Shown here: positions 58,247 through 64,000 of the stretch, one piece after another
Layout of the letters: the number at the start of each line of letters is the position of its first letter
Position numbering within the stretch: the stretch's first letter is position 1
Source: Ophiodon elongatus
Lineage: Eukaryota > Chordata > Actinopteri > Perciformes > Hexagrammidae
NCBI GenBank assembly: GCA_016806645.1
Contig: JACSYO010001856.1
Coordinates: forward strand, 2,719,501 to 2,783,500
Direction: 5' to 3'
Length of the DNA stretch: 64,000 bases
Program-made: the position numbers and the translations under genes
Notes under the pieces: generated by a model
The model's input: the letters and a program-made list of their open reading frames with translations, nothing else
Told to the model about the DNA's origin: nothing
The model's database searches: none

Positions 58247-59039
58247 GAACACACCTTCCTCAACCATCACAGGTCGCTTTGCTGGCGACATTTCCCCTGA
58301 AGAATCAGCAAAGCAGACACCATATGTATTTGCATACATACATATATTCAACCCCCCACTAATACCCAGCATCATATGCTAACGTATACACAAACATACT
58401 ACCAGACAGACACATGCACAGACATATGTGCGCATGTATGTACACAAACCATTTTGAGACTAGACCTAAACACGGTTTACTGAACACCCACTCCATATGC
58501 CCCAGACATAATATTGCAAGTAGCCTTCAAAATGCAATGTTTGGGTCAAGCCGACTTGCACTTCTAAGTAATTTATAATATGCTTTACTCCAAGGTATTG
58601 CACAATCTCATTATCATTAGATTTTTGCATATTTAACAACAGTTTTTAATTAGAAGGTATTTTATTATTCATGTACATAATTTGAGGCGAGCTCAGGCTG
58701 CATGCTTTTCACAAGGAAGATGGAAATAGATGAGGTGGGGGAAAAACAAACATTTCTTTTCTGAAATAGAAAATTTTGGTTTGTAGCATTTAACTGTCTA
58801 GTGATTCCACACACTACTCTGGTAATGGCTCTTTTAATTTAGCTAATAGCTATCATGTTGTGTACCTTTATGCATGTGCTAAATTCTTAGCTCTGGGAGT
58901 TGTCTCCCAATGCTGGAGCTGTAAGTAGTTTGGTATGCTTTGGCTCTCAACATAGTAGCATTTGCTGCGGCTATGCTCCTTGATGTATTATTAAAATTGG
59001 AAATGGACTCCAGGGACAGCATCTAGTTATGTGCTTTCA
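58247..59039. other. Non-coding DNA, no gene
   Basis: CA/ATACA simple words at 58330-58450. AT-rich complex patch at 58550-58680 with AATTTATAATATGC and CATTATCATTAG words. No gene. Confidence 0.4.
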
Positions 59040-59230
59040 TTTGCCGAATAAACCAAGCGTTGTTTTCATCTTTGCTCATGATTGTTAATGGCGCCGCTGA
59101 TGAGAGGGGTGTGTGTGTTTTCTCCCACTCCCTTTATCAGCACAGGCCCGTTATTATGCAGGCCAAATAGCCAAGCTGCTGATTTTGTTTTAGGTTTTCA
59201 ATTAGTCATTTGACTAAGCACATCTGTTAC
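59040..59230. promoter_or_regulatory. Candidate conserved non-coding element
   Basis: CATGATTGTTAATGGCGCCG near 59077, CTTTATCAGCAC near 59132, CGTTATTATGCAGG near 59149 and TTTCAATTAGTCATTTGAC near 59195. Homeodomain and GATA words in complex sequence. Inferred. Confidence 0.4.
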
Positions 59231-60019
59231 TGGCAGAGGCCCAGAGTATGGACGAGTCGCTGTCACCTGCTCGGGGGCTGATGGAGCACAGTAGCAGCCG
59301 GGCTATCAGGGCCCCTTGGTGGCTACAACCACTTCAGAGCTCCTCTGGGGTGTGTCCTAGGTCCCCTCACATTTTACAGCCAACTCTACAGAGGAAAGGT
59401 GCTTCCAGAAACACCCACAGCCTGTCTTTCCCCCTGTTCTTCTGCTCTGTTGAAGGCCCAGTCTGTGGAGACTTTAGTGTTTAAAGCCCCTTTTCCAACA
59501 GTAACTAATATAACCACCATTGCAACGTTGGTTTGAGGTTTAGCGACCACATTCTCAACCCAACCCACAGTCTGTGTACATCTCTCTATATATCTTGTTT
59601 GCTTTTGATTGTGTCTTAATGATTTATGTATAGCAGTCTGCTTATTTTTTCTCTCCCCGTGAGTACTAAAATTGATGAATACACAATGCGCCTTTCTTTG
59701 AAGGGCTGTGAGTGCAGAGCTGTTTAAATGTGGACCAATTCAAATAAACAGCTTACTTCCTGAGCTAGCTCTCCCTGCCGCAAGAGAAGGAGATGTTCTA
59801 TCCGACTCTGCTCCCCCTCTTGTACACTGGGATGTGCACACACATCTTTCGAACATATTATATATACGTACGTGCAGGTCCTTCCCTCTGCCACAATAAA
59901 TATCATTAACCTCACCAAACACTCCTTTAATATTGAACCAAAATAACAGTGTGGAAAACATCATTAAAACTCAATAGAATGTGTACTGCATGTTGTGTGT
60001 TGACAGTAGATAAAATGGT
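59231..60019. other. Non-coding DNA, no gene
   Basis: Unique sequence. The 78-codon frame at 59248-59484 (+) is ATG-initiated but has no recognised domain. ATATATACGTACGTG lies near 59859. Confidence 0.4.
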
Positions 60020-60310
60020 TAATGATTTAACTTGAAGATTATCATTTCATATTGTGCCGTTAGTATTTGCACTATGGTAATTAGAAGCAACAGAATAAAA
60101 GGCCTATTTATATATCCACTGTGTAATGGGCCTTTGTGAAACAACAGCAGGGTGAGATTTACTCTGTTGTGCGGAACAAAAGCACTACGTCACTTCAAAA
60201 GTCAGCAAAGCTCTGTTACATTATGGTCAGCGATTTCCTGAAGGACTGAGTCTGTCCAATACCTCAATCACATTAAGTCCCTGCCCGCTTTGGGAAGCGA
60301 GACAGTAGTC
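60020..60310. promoter_or_regulatory. Candidate conserved element with CArG/MEF2-like word
   Basis: GGCCTATTTATATATCC at 60101-60117 resembles CArG/MEF2 sites. GGTAATTAGAAGC near 60077 and CACTACGTCACTTC near 60183 add homeodomain and CRE-like words. Inferred. Confidence 0.3.
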
Positions 60311-60573
60311 AAGCCCCAATAGAGCTGCAGCCAATCTTTGATTGTCAGAGTTCAGGGAGGGTTCAGTCAGTAGCACCGCCGTCTCTGCCTGATCCAAGAG
60401 GGACTCCCACGGGGCTTTAATAAAACATTTTGCTCATTGTGGAAAGTAATGACCAACAATGTAAACTTGTGACTCGACAACAGATGTTGGCATGCTTAGT
60501 GGAAACAAGGTGCTGTAAAATTAATTTCATTTGAATTATTTACTGCATGCATTACGTGCTTGAGGAAGTAGAT
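60311..60573. other. Spacer
   Basis: Unique sequence, nothing recognised. Confidence 0.4.
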
Positions 60574-60600
60574 TGGGGGGGTGGGGGGAGGGGTGGTTGG
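60574..60600 (+). other. G-rich tract, quadruplex potential
   Basis: Four runs of four or more G within 25 bp on the + strand. Confidence 0.65.
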
Positions 60601-60699
60601 CAACAACAACAGAAACATATTCAATTAAAGGTGAAATAGTGGGATAGAAGGTGGGGAAAAATGGAAAAGAGAGTGATCACATGTGTTCTCTCTCGGATA

Positions 60700-60960
60700 T
60701 CAAATAGGAATCATAGCAACGCTGACATCGCCCCTGTGATTTATATTTAATAGGGTTTATTATTTAATATTGTCACTTCAAAGGTTGTGCCAAGGAAACT
60801 TGCAGGAGATGTTTTCCAAATTAAATTAAGCCAAATTAATATCTGGAGAACGGGGCACTGTTGTTTTCTTTCAAGTGACTGGAGAGAGAGGGAAAAAAAA
60901 GTTTTGTCAAATAAAATCAACCCATAATTATTCCAAATAGAAGTATGTCATAGCAGCACA
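60700..60960. promoter_or_regulatory. Candidate conserved non-coding element
   Basis: GATTTATATTTAATAGGG near 60738, TTATTATTTAATATTGTC near 60756, AAATTAAATTAAGCC near 60819, AATTAATATCTGG near 60834 and CCATAATTATTCC near 60921, largely free of simple repeats. Inferred enhancer. Confidence 0.4.
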
Positions 60961-62621
60961 ACCCTCGTCTAAACACACATCAGCATGCATGGATAGGCAA
61001 ACAGAAAGAGAGATACAGAGATGCTGACAAAGAGAGAGAGAGACAGAGAGAGTAAAACCTCATTCGGGGTAATCTGCTCTGCAGAGCTCACAGAGAGTTA
61101 AAGACAAGATGACTAATGAGATATGGAGTGGAACAAAACTCTCCCTGAGCCTGAAAACAGATGTAGAATTACTGGGAGTCAACAAAGCTGTATACATGCA
61201 CAGACCATAAGTAATATAGACTGACTATCCATCTCCACCATCATTAAGGTATTTTGTGTGTATTCTTTCATTTGATTAAAACAGATATGGTTTAGTGTTT
61301 TACTTGAGCCTGTTGTAAGTGCTGCAACTCCAAAATGAAGGAGGGATAAACAAACAAGATATTTACAGGTGTGTAAACTCATCTTATATGATCACTAAAG
61401 TCATACACTGTCTTTTCTTTGGGAAATGGAAGTTAAGCATATTTCCTAGCTAACAGGCATTTTGAAGAGCTCATGTATTATTGTTATTGCACATATATTA
61501 GTTAAAAGTTATATGGGTAAATAACTTCAATGACCCCTCATAATGTTTATACACCAGAACCTTAGCAGGAGCGTTTTTCGTGTTTCCATCTATGAAGAAA
61601 TTGTCCCAGGTCTGTTTGGCCACACAGACAATGCCAAGTAGGCTGGACTTGTTTCTGTCATATCAGGAGGCAGCCAGCGGCGTGACGCCATCAGAGCGAG
61701 AGAGATTCTCCACCTGGATTTCCTTCATCACCCTTACCTCTCAGGCAGCAGTCAAAACAGCACGTAGCTACTGTTAGCAGCCGACGTAGTGGAAAAATAA
61801 CTGCGGGCGCTCTTGATATAAATATATTTCCTCCTGTAGTTGGCCCCCAAAGTTATTCATCCCTGTGTTTATTTTCTTTTTGGAGCCCCAGTCTTTGCTG
61901 TGCAAAGGTTGCCTTTGTTTGTGATGGTTCTGCAGAACAGCTCAGCTGAGTGTGAAGTGCTGGGATACAGGAAGTAGGGTTGCTCTTTAACCTGAGCCTT
62001 GTGATAAATGGAGACACTTAACAATAGTGTATCCTGCGACCTGGACCTCGAGCTGCTGACAGCAGCTTGTCCTCACTATGTGTGTCCTCTTCTTTCCGAG
62101 AGGTCTCCTACCTCAGCTCTACAAATAGCATGACTATTGGTCCATTATTATTTAGGTTAGTTATTGCCAACAATCCAAATGCACAGATCCTGGTGCTCCG
62201 CAAAAGAATACTGCGTGGGGTAAGAGATGAGACTTAGTGTGACCTTTCCCAGGAGCACACACTGACCTTTGGCACTCTGATGAGATGTCATTTTTGTTCA
62301 ACCAAAATGGGAGAGTTGTAGCATCTACGATACAGATAGTAGACGTAACAAGAATATCTACTGTATATCAAATAACTCCTGCTCGCTTTGCTGCTGGTTC
62401 TCACATAGATACACGCACACAGTCACACACTCTCACACACACTGCCCTACCAGACGCCTGGTGTGTCCTTATATGTAATGAGCACTATGTGGCGACAATA
62501 GTGCTAGCACTTTACACAGCAGAAGTCATTTGAAGTTCACTGAGTGAGAGAGAAAGGTGCACATACACAAAACACAACCAGCTGTGGCGCTGCAGTGATG
62601 AATGCTGCATCAGCACTACCC

Positions 62622-62624
<3 letters not shown>
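60961..62624. other. Non-coding DNA, no gene
   Basis: GA-rich patch at 61030-61052. The 61560-61800 stretch is more GC-rich with a 65-codon frame without known domain. Mixed unique DNA follows. No gene recognised. Confidence 0.4.
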
Positions 62625-62674
<50 letters not shown>

Positions 62675-62720
62675 GCGCGCACACACACACACATACACAC
62701 ACACACACAGAGAGAGAGAG
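62625..62720. repeat. Compound (CA)n-(CG)n-(CA)n-(GA)n microsatellite
   Basis: Strictly alternating purine-pyrimidine sequence for nearly 70 bp, with a CGCGCGCGC core at 62672-62680. An ACAT interruption near 62694 keeps the alternation. It ends in a short (AG)n. Such sequence favours Z-DNA under negative supercoiling (established for CG/CA repeats). Confidence 0.97.
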
Positions 62721-64000
62721 ACAAACAAAGAACCGATTTTCCTATTACCCAAACCGTTTTAAGTTTCACTCACAAACGCTCATGGATTACTACTAAAAAT
62801 CTGACAAAGAACATGGTTTGTCTTTTGGATCCAGATTTCACCACACAACCCATCTGTCAGCAAACCATCTCCATTATCCTTTGAATCACGAGCATGACTC
62901 AGTTTAACGCAATGCCACATGTCCCTAACACTACAATAGACTCCTGACCCAAACCACTTTACACTACTTGTCGATTGGAAGTGTGCAAAAGTTTAAAAAC
63001 TTTGTCAGCTTATTTGGGGTTCGCCACAAGTATCAAGATCACATCACTTCCAGTTCCTCGCATGGGGAAATGTTGACTAATGTGGCCCCCCCTGTAGTCA
63101 CTGTTGAGATGACAGTCACATGTGTCAAATACAATTGCAACTTATTGAGCCCAAAGTGTCTGGGAGGGTGTGAGACTCATAGAGAAAGCTCATCTGGGGA
63201 ACATGTGACTTAAGAAACGTTGCGACATATGCAACTGGCTTTTTCTCAAATTATCCCTTGCTTTTTAATTGCAAAAATGGCTGTCACACAATGTAACATG
63301 AAGATCAAAATTATTATTAACAGTATAGCTGTCAATTTTTTTTTACATTTTTCTGTCACTTGAAATAATGCTTCCATCGTGTAACGGTGGGCATTGCAAC
63401 AACAAAAGAAATCCCACATTAATTCCCTTAATCAGCATATGGATCAGAAAGATTTCCCTTCACACAACTTGGGACAGCCGTGCCTATTCAGAACACATTA
63501 GACAAAGTGTGACACCGTCACGGTAGCAGATGTTCTTTACATTTCTCCCCATTCCTAACCTATTTTCTAGTCACTAAACCACCAAACCCCACTCTCTCCT
63601 TTCACTCTCCCTTCTCCCCAACAGCACACAAACCAGCACAAGACAAAGAGAAACAAGATGAATTAATACCAAGAGGAGTCCCAGCGGTATTGAGAGGGGA
63701 TTGTTTTTTGTTCTAGTTGAAAATATTTCTCACTTTTTAGTGGAGCGCGCTCTGCTCCCACATGTATTGTCTGGCTGTGATCATGTGTCAGAGCTGTACA
63801 AGTGGGATGTGGGGCCGGGTGCCCGGCAGGCTTGTCTAAAGCAGACGGCTTGTTTGCGTGTACTTAACAGCTCCTCACAGCTGTGTCCTCTCCAAATGTA
63901 ACAGGAGAAGACCTCATCCATCAGAAAAAAGGCATTCTCCCTTTCCCCCTCCTTTTTTCTTACTCCTCTCTTCTCTTTCTTTCTCCTCCCCCAATTTTTC
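62721..64000. other. Non-coding DNA to window end
   Basis: Mixed unique sequence. A TTTTTTTTACATTTTT patch lies near 63338. The last 60 bp are strongly pyrimidine-rich. Frames up to 81 codons without known domains. Confidence 0.4.

Noticed and set aside
1..64000. tRNA, rRNA, known microRNA seeds and CRISPR arrays
   Set aside because: I looked for B-box-like GGTTCGAAT words, well-known microRNA seeds and regular spaced repeats and found none. A covariance-model scan (tRNAscan-SE, Rfam) would be needed to exclude divergent RNA genes.
1..64000. Bacterial or phage defence-type gene cluster
   Set aside because: No tandem long ORFs, ribosome binding sites or terminators. Content is vertebrate repeats and non-coding DNA.

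Overview
This window looks like non-coding nuclear DNA from a teleost fish. The evidence is a decayed Rex3 (RTE-clade) LINE, two further degenerate repeats that I recognise as abundant in teleost genomes, many long (CA)n, (GA)n and (TA)n microsatellites, and depleted CpG. No open reading frame longer than about 200 codons exists on either strand, and none encodes a domain I recognise. There is no operon structure, rRNA, recognisable tRNA or CRISPR array. I did not find an unambiguous protein-coding gene.

The dominant content is a chain of complex, non-repetitive blocks of roughly 150 to 500 bp. They are rich in homeodomain (TAATTA), POU octamer, Pbx/Hox (TGATTGAT), Meis (CTGTCA), Sox-like and GATA-like words, and are separated by simple or AT-rich DNA. 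This is the texture of conserved non-coding enhancer clusters in gene deserts or giant introns around developmental regulators. Conservation itself cannot be measured here, so those calls are inferences. The best examples are about 3000-3480, 9960-10250, 13800-14260, 17390-17590, 22690-23060, 28400-29500, 31090-32040, 32360-32800, 39740-40020, 52960-53290, 55575-56010, 57010-57300, 59040-59230 and 60700-60960.

A few short segments look like exons on the + strand: 10756-10773 (18 nt), 29264-29296 (33 nt), 33972-34008 (37 nt) and, more weakly, 15324-15411. The 33-nt segment has the best splice signals and lies inside a complex enhancer-like block. If real, these would be small alternative exons of a host gene transcribed left to right, with the window lying in its introns. 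I cannot name that gene.

Repeats by region: the Rex3 remnant with several internal deletions (about 1540-2200); a possible MITE-like element (25928-26517); a possible polyadenylated retrocopy of unknown origin (36232-36607); a degenerate AT-rich repeat field (48680-49020, resuming at 49585-49680) apparently split by an older interspersed repeat (49256-49500); and a teleost non-autonomous element (50533-51130). Large microsatellites occur at 5078, 5655, 9093, 22201, 40556, 45141, 50544, 52662, 57333 and 62625. G-rich tracts able to form quadruplexes lie near 37725, 38001 (opposite strand), 56924 and 60574.
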